DNA of 34,234 bases from Kiritimatiellia bacterium (GCA_018384485.1 JAHBAE010000056.1:1-34234); one strand, 5' to 3'. Counted from the stretch's first letter, positions 9,683-19,197 are shown. Numbers and translations: made by a program. The notes: generated by a model not told the origin, from the letters alone.

Positions 9683-10543
9683 ATGGAAAAGTTGGATTCA
9701 GCACAAATGAAGGCGGCCGTGCTCGCAGAAGCGTTGCCGTATATTCAAAATTTCAAAGGTTCGGTCATATTGATCAAACTTGGCGGTTCCGTTATGGAGG
9801 TGGAGGCAAATCTCGATTCCATAGCGTGTGATATCGCTTTCCTCAATGCCGTAGGGATAAAGGTGGTTCTTGTCCATGGCGGCGGCAAGGCAATTTCAAG
9901 GGCTATTAGGGAATCTGGGCACGAGCCGTCATTTGTCGACGGGCAGCGCGTTACTGACGCGCCGACCATGGAAATCGTCAGGCGCACGCTTAATAACTCA
10001 GTCAATCCCGATATCGTCAGGCGCCTTTGTCAGTTCGGAGCGAACGCAAAGCCCCTGCACGGCAACTGGATTTTCTTGGCGCGCAAGATAGAAAACCCCG
10101 ATCGCGGATATGTGGGGGAGGTGGTTGAAGTTTCCACCCGTTCTGTCTGCGAGATGCTGGATGCGGGAATAATTCCCGTTGTAACCCCTCTTGGCACTGG
10201 CGTGGAAGATGCCCATCTTTACAATGTCAACGCAGATTTGGCGGCGGCTGCGCTCGCTAAGGCTCTTAAAGTGCGTAAATTCGTCCTCGTCTCAGATGTG
10301 CCCGGGCTTATGAAGGATCCGTCTGACGCTGCGACGCTGATTTCAACTTTGAATCTTGGCGAAATAGAAGGCCTCAAGAGGGATGGCGTAATTTCAGGCG
10401 GCATGCTTCCGAAGATTGCCAGCTGTGCAGATGCCATCCGTGAAGGAGTCCGCAAGGTGCACCTCGTTGATGGGCGCATGGCACACTCGCTTTTATTGGA
10501 AATATTCACGCGTCAAGGCGTGGGAACGGAGATAACTGAATGA
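9683..10543 (+). CDS. argB: acetylglutamate kinase
   Basis: ALPYIQNFKGSVILIKLGGSVM...VLVHGGGKAISRA...FVDGQRVTDAPTMEIVRRTLNNSVN...GGMLPKIASC. Confidence 0.95.
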   Translation: MEKLDSAQMKAAVLAEALPYIQNFKGSVILIKLGGSVMEVEANLDSIACDIAFLNAVGIKVVLVHGGGKAISRAIRESGHEPSFVDGQRVTDAPTMEIVRRTLNNSVNPDIVRRLCQFGANAKPLHGNWIFLARKIENPDRGYVGEVVEVSTRSVCEMLDAGIIPVVTPLGTGVEDAHLYNVNADLAAAALAKALKVRKFVLVSDVPGLMKDPSDAATLISTLNLGEIEGLKRDGVISGGMLPKIASCADAIREGVRKVHLVDGRMAHSLLLEIFTRQGVGTEITE

Positions 10544-11736
10544 GCAACAAGACTAAGGATATTCTTGATCGCGGTAAAGCCGTGATGATGCCTACGTACA
10601 ATCCGTCAATAGCGATAGCTTCGGGCAAGGGGCTTACGGTGCGCGATGTCGACGGAAGAATGTATTACGATTTCACAAGCGGCATAGGCGTGCAGTCGGT
10701 GGGGTATGGCGACAAGAGAGTTGTTGAAGCCATTCAGAAGCAGGCGGCGGCCTTTACTCACTGCTCCAACCTTTACATCAACGAGCCTGAAGTCGCCCTT
10801 GCTGAGAAGCTCGTTAAGATTTCTGGGCTCGGTGGCAAAGTGTTCTTCTGCAATTCCGGCGCCGAGGCTAACGAGGCGGCCATCAAGCTCGCCCGTAAAT
10901 GGGGCGCTGCAGAGGGGCGTTACGAGGTTGTCACTTTCCGCCAGAGTTTCCACGGCCGCACTCTCGCTACTGTCGCGGCCACTGCGCAGGCGTGGTGCCA
11001 GGAAGGGTATAATCCTCTTCCCGTCGGTTTCGCATATGCCGATTACAATGATCTTGAAAGCGTGAAGGCTGCTGTTAACGGCAAGACCGTTGCCATTATG
11101 CTCGAGGCTGTTCAGGGCGAAGGCGGCATCACTCCCGCTACGAATGAATTTATGCGCGGCATTCGCAAGATTTGCGACGAGAACAATCTTCTTATGATTG
11201 TTGACGAAGTGCAGTCTGGCATCGGGCGCACCGGCACGTGGTTCGCATGGCAGGGTTACGGTGTTGCTCCCGATCTTTTCACTTGCGCCAAGGCTCTTGG
11301 CGGCGGCATTCCGATCGGTGCGCTTATCTCCAACGCCAAGACTGCCGATGTATTCACGCCAGGCGCCCACGCCTCCACTTTCGGCGGTAATCCCGTTGCG
11401 GCGGCGGCTGCGCTCGCTGTCATCGACGCTATCGAGTCAGACGGCCTTATGGAAAACGCCTTGAGAATCGGCGAGCTTTTCCGTGAAGGGCTGCAGGCTT
11501 TTGTTGATAAATACGACGCTCTCCTCGAAGTGCGCGGCAAAGGCCTCATGCTCGGGCTCGTCTGCGAAGGCCCGGCGAAGGATCTCGTCGCCGCTTTCAA
11601 GGAGCTTGGGCTTCTCGCGCTTACGGCTGGCGAGCATGTGGTGCGCTTCCTCCCGCCGTTGACGCTCGGAGAGGGCGATCTTGAAGATGTCATCGATATG
11701 ATTTCCGATGCATTGAGCGGCGTATACGGCGATTGA
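10540..11736 (+). CDS. argD: acetylornithine aminotransferase
   Basis: FTSGIGVQSVGYGD...FCNSGAEANEAAIKLARKWG...VDEVQSGIGRTGTWFAWQ...FTCAKALGGGIPIGA; ATGA overlap with argB. Confidence 0.93.
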   Translation: MSNKTKDILDRGKAVMMPTYNPSIAIASGKGLTVRDVDGRMYYDFTSGIGVQSVGYGDKRVVEAIQKQAAAFTHCSNLYINEPEVALAEKLVKISGLGGKVFFCNSGAEANEAAIKLARKWGAAEGRYEVVTFRQSFHGRTLATVAATAQAWCQEGYNPLPVGFAYADYNDLESVKAAVNGKTVAIMLEAVQGEGGITPATNEFMRGIRKICDENNLLMIVDEVQSGIGRTGTWFAWQGYGVAPDLFTCAKALGGGIPIGALISNAKTADVFTPGAHASTFGGNPVAAAAALAVIDAIESDGLMENALRIGELFREGLQAFVDKYDALLEVRGKGLMLGLVCEGPAKDLVAAFKELGLLALTAGEHVVRFLPPLTLGEGDLEDVIDMISDALSGVYGD

Positions 11737-11750
11737 ACGCGTAAAGAAGG

Positions 11751-12677
11751 ATGGCTTTTGTGAAGAACCGTATGTTTGCATTTTTGAGGGCCGCGTCTTT
11801 AGCGCTTGTCGTTTTTGCCGCAGGCTGCTGCAGTGTTTCGAAAGTTGATTCATCACGTATCGGCGTGTGCAGCTGGAGCTGGCGCGAGCCTATCGCTAAG
11901 GTTGCCGAAGAGATGGATCGCTCAGGTGTCAAGGGTGTCCACCTCGCGCTTGGGCCATTCATAGCTCCCGACGAGCGCCATGGTTCCGCAGAAGGTGAGG
12001 CGGCGTGGAAGCTTGTCAAAGAAAAAGTCGCCAAGGGCGAGTGGGTTGTCATGTCGACGATGGTCGGCACTGTTGGGGAAGATTATTCAACTCTTGAGAC
12101 TATCAAGAAGACAGGCGGAATCGTTCCCGATCAGCATTGGAAGGCCAATCAGGAGATCGTGACGAAGGGCGCGAAGTTGACGCAGGAGCTCGGCTGCCGC
12201 TATATGTCGACTCACGCAGGTTTTCTTGACGAGTCTGACAAGACGGCATACGCCAAGTTCGTCTCGCGCATTTCCTGGATGCGTGATGAATGCAAGAAGT
12301 ACGGCGTTGAGCTTATTCTCGAGTCGGGTCAGGAGTCGGCAGAGGACCTTGCGAAGTTTATGGCCGACGTTCCTGGAGTCGGCATCAATTTCGATCCTGC
12401 CAATATGATTCTTTATGATAAGGGCCAGCCTCTTGCCGCGCTTAAGCTTCTCATGCCTTGGATCCGTCAGGTCCATGTTAAGGATGCTTGCGCGACTAAA
12501 GTCCCCGGCACTTGGGGAACGGAAGTTCCCTGGGGCGAAGGCCAGGTTGGCGGCGAAGAATTCGTAAAGCGTCTTGAATGCCTTGGCTACAAGGGCAATT
12601 ATGTCGTAGAGCGTGAAGGCGGCAACAGCCGCGCCGCCGACATCCGCAAGGCTATTGGGGAGATTGTTGAAAAATGA
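11751..12677 (+). CDS. lipoprotein with sugar phosphate isomerase/epimerase (xylose-isomerase-like TIM barrel) domain
   Basis: lipobox-like ...ALVVFAAGCC signal; VGINFDPANMILYDKGQP...RQVHVKDACATK...GGEEFVKRLECLGYKGNYVVERE. Confidence 0.82.
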   Translation: MAFVKNRMFAFLRAASLALVVFAAGCCSVSKVDSSRIGVCSWSWREPIAKVAEEMDRSGVKGVHLALGPFIAPDERHGSAEGEAAWKLVKEKVAKGEWVVMSTMVGTVGEDYSTLETIKKTGGIVPDQHWKANQEIVTKGAKLTQELGCRYMSTHAGFLDESDKTAYAKFVSRISWMRDECKKYGVELILESGQESAEDLAKFMADVPGVGINFDPANMILYDKGQPLAALKLLMPWIRQVHVKDACATKVPGTWGTEVPWGEGQVGGEEFVKRLECLGYKGNYVVEREGGNSRAADIRKAIGEIVEK

Positions 12678-13885
12678 GTGTCTTGCGCGCCATAATTCTT
12701 GGAGCTGGATATCGCGGCCGCGCTTACGCGGAATATGCGAAGGATCATCCTGATCAGCTTGAGATTGTTGGCGTGGCTGATCCCGTCCAGGCTCAGTCGA
12801 TCCCTGCAAAAAGGTATTGGAACGATTGGCGTGAATGCCTTGAAAGCCACCCTGAGGCTGATGTGGTGATGGTGACGATGCCCGACAATCTCCATTACGA
12901 GCCGTCGCTTATGGCGTTAAAGGCGGGGTATCATTTGCTCCTTGAAAAGCCTATCGCTCCCACTGAGGAACAGTGCCGTGAGGTGATTGAATGCGCGCTG
13001 GAGCAAAAGCGCCTTGTGGTAGTGGGGCACATCTTGCGCTACACGGCGTATTTCGCTCATATCAAAGCGCTTATTGATTCCGGCGAGTTGGGAGAGGTTG
13101 TCTCCATTTCACATCAGGAGTCGGCTGGCTTCTGGAAGGTCGCCCATTCGTACGTTCGCGGCAATTGGGCTAATTCCAAGAAGAGCTCGCCCATCATCCT
13201 TGCCAAGTGCTCGCATGATTTCGATCTTTTCGTGTGGTGGATCGGCAAGAAATGCAAGAAGGTCACGTCCTTCGGCTCCATCAAGCTTTTCCGTCGCGAG
13301 ATGATGCCCAAGGGTGCGGCATTGCGGTGCATCGATTGTCCTCCCGCCGTGGAGAGGCGCTGCATCTGGAGCGCCAGAAACATGTATGTCGAGCATGATG
13401 AGCTTAAATACCTTTTTGCCGACCGTTCCGATGAAGCGATGCTCAAACTCATTGAAGAGACGGAATACGGCAAATGCGTCTATCAGGCCGACAATGATGT
13501 GCCTGACCACCAGACGGTGACGATGGAATTCGAAGGAGGCGCGACGGTGAGTCATGTGATGACAGGCTTTACCGCTCAGAACATCAGAACTACGCGCATA
13601 GCTCTTACCCGCGGCGAGATCGTCGGTGATGGCGAAAATCTTGATATCTGCAGGTTTGACGGCAATGCCGTCGCGACAGGAGTTCCAGTCAACTACCGCA
13701 TCCCCAACCGCTCGCGGCACGGCGGTGGGGATTTCAACCTCGTCTCAGAGATGGTCCGTATGCTTCGCCGCGCCGATCCTGATGAAATAAGGGAGACGAC
13801 GGAGCAGGCGTTGCAAAGCCATCTTATCTGCTTTGCCGCCGAGAGGAGCAGGCTCGCCGGAGGCAGGATAGTGGAAATCGACTGA
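12674..13885 (+). CDS. Gfo/Idh/MocA family oxidoreductase
   Basis: AIILGAGYRGRAYAEYA...VMVTMPDNLHYEPSLMALKAGYHLLLEKPIAPTEEQC. Confidence 0.9.
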   Translation: MSVLRAIILGAGYRGRAYAEYAKDHPDQLEIVGVADPVQAQSIPAKRYWNDWRECLESHPEADVVMVTMPDNLHYEPSLMALKAGYHLLLEKPIAPTEEQCREVIECALEQKRLVVVGHILRYTAYFAHIKALIDSGELGEVVSISHQESAGFWKVAHSYVRGNWANSKKSSPIILAKCSHDFDLFVWWIGKKCKKVTSFGSIKLFRREMMPKGAALRCIDCPPAVERRCIWSARNMYVEHDELKYLFADRSDEAMLKLIEETEYGKCVYQADNDVPDHQTVTMEFEGGATVSHVMTGFTAQNIRTTRIALTRGEIVGDGENLDICRFDGNAVATGVPVNYRIPNRSRHGGGDFNLVSEMVRMLRRADPDEIRETTEQALQSHLICFAAERSRLAGGRIVEID

Positions 13886-14595
13886 TGCTTGATGTAAGGA
13901 ACATCGCTTTCGCATATGGGCGCAAAAGCGTTCTGCGTGATGTGTCCTTTAGCGTATCACCCGGCGAGGTCGTCGGGGTTGTCGGTTTGAACGGTGCGGG
14001 GAAAACGACTCTTCTGAAAATTTTAGCTACGCTCTCTATGCCCGATTCGGGGAGTGTCCTTTTTGATTCGTCTGACGTTTTTTCGCGCTCTTTGCGTTAT
14101 CGCAGGCAGGTCGGCTATCTTGCCGAGACTCCGCCTTTGTACGATGATATGACGGTAAAGGAGTTTCTCGAATATCGTTCGAAGCTCAAAGGCGAATCCC
14201 CAAAGCGCGTGCGTCGCCGAGTAAGCGAGGCGATGGAAGTTTGCAAGATACTTAGTTACGCGCGATATTCTATCAAAGGGCTCTCCGCCGGGCTTCGCCG
14301 CAGGGTGGCGCTCGCCGATGCGCTGATGCTGCGCCCGAGAATCCTTCTTCTTGATGATTTTCTATCAGGGCTCGATCTGACGTTCAGAGAGCGCTCGTCT
14401 TCCATTCTTTCGGAGGCTGCCGCTTTTTCGGCGACGATTGTCACAGGACATGAGATTGCCGATCTTGCCGGGTGCGTTACGAGGTTTCTTGTTTTGAAGG
14501 ACGGCGTTGTTGCATCGTCCATTCCAGTTAAAGGGCTGAGTGTGCAGGAAACGTGTGCGTTAGTGAAGAAGGCCATGGAAGGAGGGCTTAAATGA
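13885..14595 (+). CDS. ABC transporter ATP-binding protein (GldA/ABC-2 type)
   Basis: GLNGAGKTTLLKIL Walker A, YDDMTVKEFLEYRSKLKG, GLSAGLRRRVALADAL signature, ILLLDDFLSGLD Walker B. Confidence 0.92.
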   Translation: MLDVRNIAFAYGRKSVLRDVSFSVSPGEVVGVVGLNGAGKTTLLKILATLSMPDSGSVLFDSSDVFSRSLRYRRQVGYLAETPPLYDDMTVKEFLEYRSKLKGESPKRVRRRVSEAMEVCKILSYARYSIKGLSAGLRRRVALADALMLRPRILLLDDFLSGLDLTFRERSSSILSEAAAFSATIVTGHEIADLAGCVTRFLVLKDGVVASSIPVKGLSVQETCALVKKAMEGGLK

Positions 14596-16652
14596 GCGCT
14601 TCCTTCATCACGATGCAACGCACCGCAATTCGCCTGTTCAGGTCTGTCCAGGCGACTTTATCGGTGACTGCGATCCTTGCGGCAAGCGCGGCGCTTTTCT
14701 CGTACAATCTTTTGTCCGCCGAGGGCACGGCATCTTCGCTCGTCGAGCTCTGGGCTTCTTCCGTTGCCGTATTCCTTCCTCTGCTTGCAGCGTTTCTTGG
14801 CATGGACGTGTGGAGCGAGGAACGGCGCACGGGAATGATCGACGTTCTTCTTTCAACTTCCGTCCGCGAGCGTTCGTTGGCGATAGGCAAGTTTCTTGGA
14901 GTGTTTTTGACGCTAACGTTCGCGCTTATCGTTTCGTGCGCGGTGACGGGCGCAACGCTATTGTATTACGCCCCTCAATCGTTTTCCGAGGTGCGCATCT
15001 TTTCGCTCGCATCAGCATTTGCCGCGCTCTTGATTCAAGGAGCGTTCTGGTGCGCGGCGGTGACGGCGATAAGCGCATTCTTTACTCATGCCGCCGCGTC
15101 ATTCTGCACTTCTGCTATTTTGCTTGCGGCTCTTCCGCGTGCGCTTTGGCTTTCGCTTATGGCGTTTTCTCCTTCGGGAAGAGTAGTGTACGGCAACTTT
15201 CCGCTTGATTCGCATGTGGAAGATTTTGCTTCAGGAGTCTTTTCCGTCGGTGCTACCTTGGCGTTTTTAGTTCTCACAGTGCTTTCGCTCTTTGTCGCTT
15301 CAAAGAAAATTGCATCACTGAGGTATAGAGGCAGGAAGGCCGTTTCTTTTCGCGCGATGACGGCGCTTGAGCTTTCTCTTGCTGTCGTTTGCGCAGTGTT
15401 GACCGCTCTGCTCGCCATGCGCCTCGACTCGGTGCTTGAGCTTCCTCTTTCTCCGAAAAACGCGCTCTCCCCGCGCATGCGCCAGATTATCGCCGATTCC
15501 GACGATACGGTGATTGTGACGGCATTTCTTTCAAGGCGCGATTCGCGTTTTAGAACTACTGCCCGTCAGTTGCGCGCGCTAAAACGCCTTGCCGATCCTC
15601 TTGGAGGAATGTCGGTCGAATTGCGTTATGTCGATCCCAAATGGGATATAGGGCCAGCGGCAAAGCTCGTCGGCAAAGGGGCGCGCGAAGGAAGCGTTGT
15701 TCTTGAGAGCGGCAGGCGCTGCGTGTCGATAGATCTTACCGAGGGAGTGGGCGAGCGCGATATGGTTTCGGCGATGCGCCGCCTTGTGAAGCCTCCGCAG
15801 CGCAAGGATGTTTGCTGGGTTGCAGGGCATGGCGAACTTCGGACTGATGTGTACGGCTCGTGGGGCATGAGCGATATTGCAAGGGAGCTTGCGCGCGAGG
15901 GGTACAGAAATGTGACTGTCGATTTGTCTGCCTCTCCCATTCCTGCCGATTGCGCGATGATGGTAGTGGCGGGCGCGAAAGACGATTATTCACGCGCCGA
16001 GCTCGGTAAAATAAACGAGTACCTCAAGAGTGGCGGAAGGCTTCTCGTCATGATGGGGCGGCCTGGGCAGGGAGGCGTCTCTTCGTTGCTTCCGTCCTGG
16101 GGAGTGCGTCCCGTTGCGAAGCCTCTTACAGGCGCCAAGACTCTTTCCGGCTCAGATGTTGTCGTTTCGCTCTTTGCGGACCATCCCATATCGTCTGCGC
16201 TTTCAGGTTCGAGGATTGTTCTTGAAAGTCCTCTGGCATTCGACACTGCAGCAGTTGTGGAGAGCGGGGCGGGATCCGCTCGCATTGAGTTCACTCCTCT
16301 TGCGAGCGTCGGGGGAGACGCCGTTGCTGTCGCAGTCGAGCGCGGCGCCGATGCAGGAGGCGATCTTGCAATCCGTCCCACGCGCATCGTCGTCGTTGGC
16401 GACGGCGCATTCGTATCTAATGGCGCTCTTGCCGTGCGCTCTTGTGCGAACAGAGATTTCCTTCTCAATGTTGTGGCGTACCTTTCCGGTACTGATGCGA
16501 TAGGTGCAAGCGGTGTTGAGCCGCATGTCCTTATAACAGGTTTCGACAGGCATTCACGTTTTGAATTCACGCTTGTGCATGTGCTTGGTATTCCGCTGTT
16601 GTTTTTTGCCTGCTGTTCTTTGGTTGTTTTTGTGCGGAGGAGAGGCAAATGA
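14592..16652 (+). CDS. ABC-2 permease fused to GldG-like soluble domain (GldF-GldG-type fusion)
   Basis: N-terminal multi-TM with GMDVWSEERRTGMIDVLLSTSVRERSLAIGKF, then TM and extracytoplasmic domain VCWVAGHGELRTDVYG...LGKINEYLKSGGRLLVMMGRP, C-terminal TM; ATGA overlaps on both sides. Confidence 0.83.
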   Translation: MSASFITMQRTAIRLFRSVQATLSVTAILAASAALFSYNLLSAEGTASSLVELWASSVAVFLPLLAAFLGMDVWSEERRTGMIDVLLSTSVRERSLAIGKFLGVFLTLTFALIVSCAVTGATLLYYAPQSFSEVRIFSLASAFAALLIQGAFWCAAVTAISAFFTHAAASFCTSAILLAALPRALWLSLMAFSPSGRVVYGNFPLDSHVEDFASGVFSVGATLAFLVLTVLSLFVASKKIASLRYRGRKAVSFRAMTALELSLAVVCAVLTALLAMRLDSVLELPLSPKNALSPRMRQIIADSDDTVIVTAFLSRRDSRFRTTARQLRALKRLADPLGGMSVELRYVDPKWDIGPAAKLVGKGAREGSVVLESGRRCVSIDLTEGVGERDMVSAMRRLVKPPQRKDVCWVAGHGELRTDVYGSWGMSDIARELAREGYRNVTVDLSASPIPADCAMMVVAGAKDDYSRAELGKINEYLKSGGRLLVMMGRPGQGGVSSLLPSWGVRPVAKPLTGAKTLSGSDVVVSLFADHPISSALSGSRIVLESPLAFDTAAVVESGAGSARIEFTPLASVGGDAVAVAVERGADAGGDLAIRPTRIVVVGDGAFVSNGALAVRSCANRDFLLNVVAYLSGTDAIGASGVEPHVLITGFDRHSRFEFTLVHVLGIPLLFFACCSLVVFVRRRGK

Positions 16653-18331
16653 TGCGTGCTCGCACGATACTTTGGCTTGCGGTTGCCTCGATACTGTTGG
16701 CAGCGGCGAATCTGTATGTTGAGTTTGCCTCGTCTAAAGTGCGTCGTCTGCCGCGTACAACGCTTATGGATATTCCGTTTGAGCCCGTTAGGCTTAAGAT
16801 GGAACGCCCCGGCAAACCGCTTACGGAACTTGAGCTTAGAGGAGAGTGGTGTTTAGTTGCGCCGTACAATGCCCGCTCCGATTCTCAGAGAGTACTGCGT
16901 CTTATCGATGCCCTTGCCTATTCAATCCCTGAAGCTACGATAACGGAAGGGGAACTTCTTAAGCTTGGGCGCGATAAATCTCAATATGGTTTGGATTCTC
17001 CCGGTCTAAAGGTGACAGTGGAGAATCCCGATTCCAAAATGCGCAGCGCAACGATTTGTTTCGGCGAATTTACACCGTCTAAAACAGGAGTGTATGCTAT
17101 TGTGGAGGGTTCTGATGTAATCTGCGTCGTCCCCAGTGCAGTATTCTCGGTTATTGATTTATATGATTCTGATTTCAGGTCGCGTGAAGTCTTTCCGACC
17201 AAGGAAGAGGCAGTCATTTCATTTGGCGTGAAGCTGCCGGGAGCACCGCTGCTTGAATTCAAACGCGATACGGCGGGCGGCTGGAAAACTGAGGAAGGGC
17301 CTGCGTCTTCATCGAAGATCAACGCATACTTGTCAAAGCTTTTTGAAGCGGAGGCGAAGTCATTTGTTTGGCCTGTTGGCGCGACGAACGAATCCTCCAG
17401 CATTTCAACGGCGTTGCTTTCAGGTTACGGCCTCGATTCTGAATCTGCTCTCACTATAGTGCTGCGCGGATATGACGGGGAGGTTAGGCGCGTGTCTTTC
17501 GGAGCGGCTGCCGATGAGTCTAAAGTGTATGCGCTTGTTCAGAACGGCGGCGCTGTCGTCACCGTCGATTCTTCCGTCCGAGATGCCGCTAAAGTGCCTC
17601 CAGTGCATTCGGCAGGCTCACGCCTTTTCCCGTTTGAAGCATCTTCCGTTTCGGCGTTTTCTCTTTCAAAGAATACTCTTACTTGCGCCCTTGCTCGCGG
17701 CAAGGACGGGGTTTGGTCTCTTGAATCTCCCGTGGTGGCCCCTGCGGATCAAAAAACAGTAGAAAGCGTCCTTGCAAGAATTCTTGCTCTGTCCCAGCCT
17801 GCAGGGCCGGACGTGGAAGATTCTATGGCAGTTTCTTTCGGAACAAACACATCTTCCATCGCGCTTTCCCATTCGAAGATTTTTGGCAACGGCAGGCTCG
17901 AAGATTTGCGTTCAAAGGAAATGGTGAAGTTTGACTCGGCCGTAGTTACGCGCCTTGTTTCTACGGTAAACGGCAAGACTTCCTCAGTCGTATATTCAAG
18001 GGAGAAAAATGTGTGGATCCCAGAAGGAGATACGGCATCTAACGTGAATGTGGCAGGAGTGAAAAAGATTCTTGCGGCGATTAATCCGCTTGTGGCGGTC
18101 AGAGTTGAAAATCTCAGAGCGTCAGCTTCCGCACTTTCGCGGTATGGTCTTGATTCTCCGAGGCTCGTGCTCGCTATCGACAGGGGTGACGAAGGCTCGG
18201 TAAGGCGCAATATTCTCGTCGGCGCACCGACAGCAGGAGGCAACTATGCAACGGTCGGTTCGGCCGACGCGATTTTTGTCATTTCTCATTCCGCGGTAAA
18301 CGCTCTTATGTCACAACTGTTAAGTAAATAG
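16649..18331 (+). CDS. DUF4340 domain-containing protein
   Basis: N-terminal TM anchor; repeated YGLDSP...VYAIV.GSD.ICVV modules; immediately 3' of the GldFG-like gene. Confidence 0.78.
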   Translation: MMRARTILWLAVASILLAAANLYVEFASSKVRRLPRTTLMDIPFEPVRLKMERPGKPLTELELRGEWCLVAPYNARSDSQRVLRLIDALAYSIPEATITEGELLKLGRDKSQYGLDSPGLKVTVENPDSKMRSATICFGEFTPSKTGVYAIVEGSDVICVVPSAVFSVIDLYDSDFRSREVFPTKEEAVISFGVKLPGAPLLEFKRDTAGGWKTEEGPASSSKINAYLSKLFEAEAKSFVWPVGATNESSSISTALLSGYGLDSESALTIVLRGYDGEVRRVSFGAAADESKVYALVQNGGAVVTVDSSVRDAAKVPPVHSAGSRLFPFEASSVSAFSLSKNTLTCALARGKDGVWSLESPVVAPADQKTVESVLARILALSQPAGPDVEDSMAVSFGTNTSSIALSHSKIFGNGRLEDLRSKEMVKFDSAVVTRLVSTVNGKTSSVVYSREKNVWIPEGDTASNVNVAGVKKILAAINPLVAVRVENLRASASALSRYGLDSPRLVLAIDRGDEGSVRRNILVGAPTAGGNYATVGSADAIFVISHSAVNALMSQLLSK

Positions 18332-18394
18332 CATTTGACAGGTATGGCATTTCGTTCTCACAGCATGTAATCGCTTAACAAAAAGGATAATACT

Positions 18395-19195
18395 ATGGCA
18401 GACAGCAGAATTTCAAATTTTGATATGGCTACACGCGCTTGGCTTTTTCCTGTTGTGGCTTTTATCTGTGCGTTTTCTTGTCTGATTGTACTTTGGGCGG
18501 TGATGGAGCCTGCAGCGCTTGTCGCAATGTTCGATTCGGATGGCCGCTCGCCGTTTGAACTTGCCACGTTGCCGTTTTTTGCTGCGATAATTCCTCTTGT
18601 TTGGTGGAAATGTCCTTTTGAGGGTACTCCTTTGCGCCGTTGTATTTTGTCGACCATGGTTACTGTGGTTGTTATCATGGCGATAGTAAAACAGCTTGAT
18701 TTTCATAACTATTTGTTAAGCATTGCTTATCCTGATTGTGTTGGAGAAGACGGTACTTTGATAAGCGGCAAATTTACAAGGCCTAACGGCAAGCCACTTG
18801 GAGGAACGCCTTTTAAAATGCGTGTTATTACGAATGGGGCTGTTCCATTAGGCATGAAGGCGTTGATAGTAGGTTATTTTACCTTGTTCTTCGGTTTTTT
18901 CTTTGCTGGATTAGCTTATCTTTTTCCGGCGTTCATCAAGGGGGTTTTCCGTTTAGAACCTGCTGCTTGGTCGATAGGTTGTTTCGGAGCTGCAGGTGTA
19001 ATTGTACAAGTAGCAGACCGTCTTCCTGCATGGTTTAAGCGTGCGGGATTTAATTTTTTCTATTCTCAAGATGGAGATGTAAGTTCTTCAAAGGCGCTTT
19101 GTACGGTTCTGGAAGAGGGCGGCGAGATGTTGATAGCTCTCTTCGCTTTAGCGGCGATATTTTTTGCTCACCGTGCACTCGAGAGAGAGGGTTGA
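18395..19195 (+). CDS. multi-pass membrane protein of unknown function
   Basis: about six hydrophobic segments; KQLDFHNYL and VLEEGGEML motifs; ORF tightly followed by a glycosyltransferase. Confidence 0.65.
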   Translation: MADSRISNFDMATRAWLFPVVAFICAFSCLIVLWAVMEPAALVAMFDSDGRSPFELATLPFFAAIIPLVWWKCPFEGTPLRRCILSTMVTVVVIMAIVKQLDFHNYLLSIAYPDCVGEDGTLISGKFTRPNGKPLGGTPFKMRVITNGAVPLGMKALIVGYFTLFFGFFFAGLAYLFPAFIKGVFRLEPAAWSIGCFGAAGVIVQVADRLPAWFKRAGFNFFYSQDGDVSSSKALCTVLEEGGEMLIALFALAAIFFAHRALEREG

Positions 19196-19197
19196 TT

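Noticed and set aside
10606-11370. Antisense ORF (254 aa) in argD
   Set aside because: Same reason; argD motifs on the + strand explain the region and there is no RBS or domain for the antisense frame.
12087-12809. Antisense ORF (240 aa) across the isomerase/oxidoreductase junction
   Set aside because: Shadow ORF of two coupled + strand genes.
18335-18370. TTGACA upstream of the 18395 membrane gene as a promoter
   Set aside because: No -10 hexamer at acceptable spacing.
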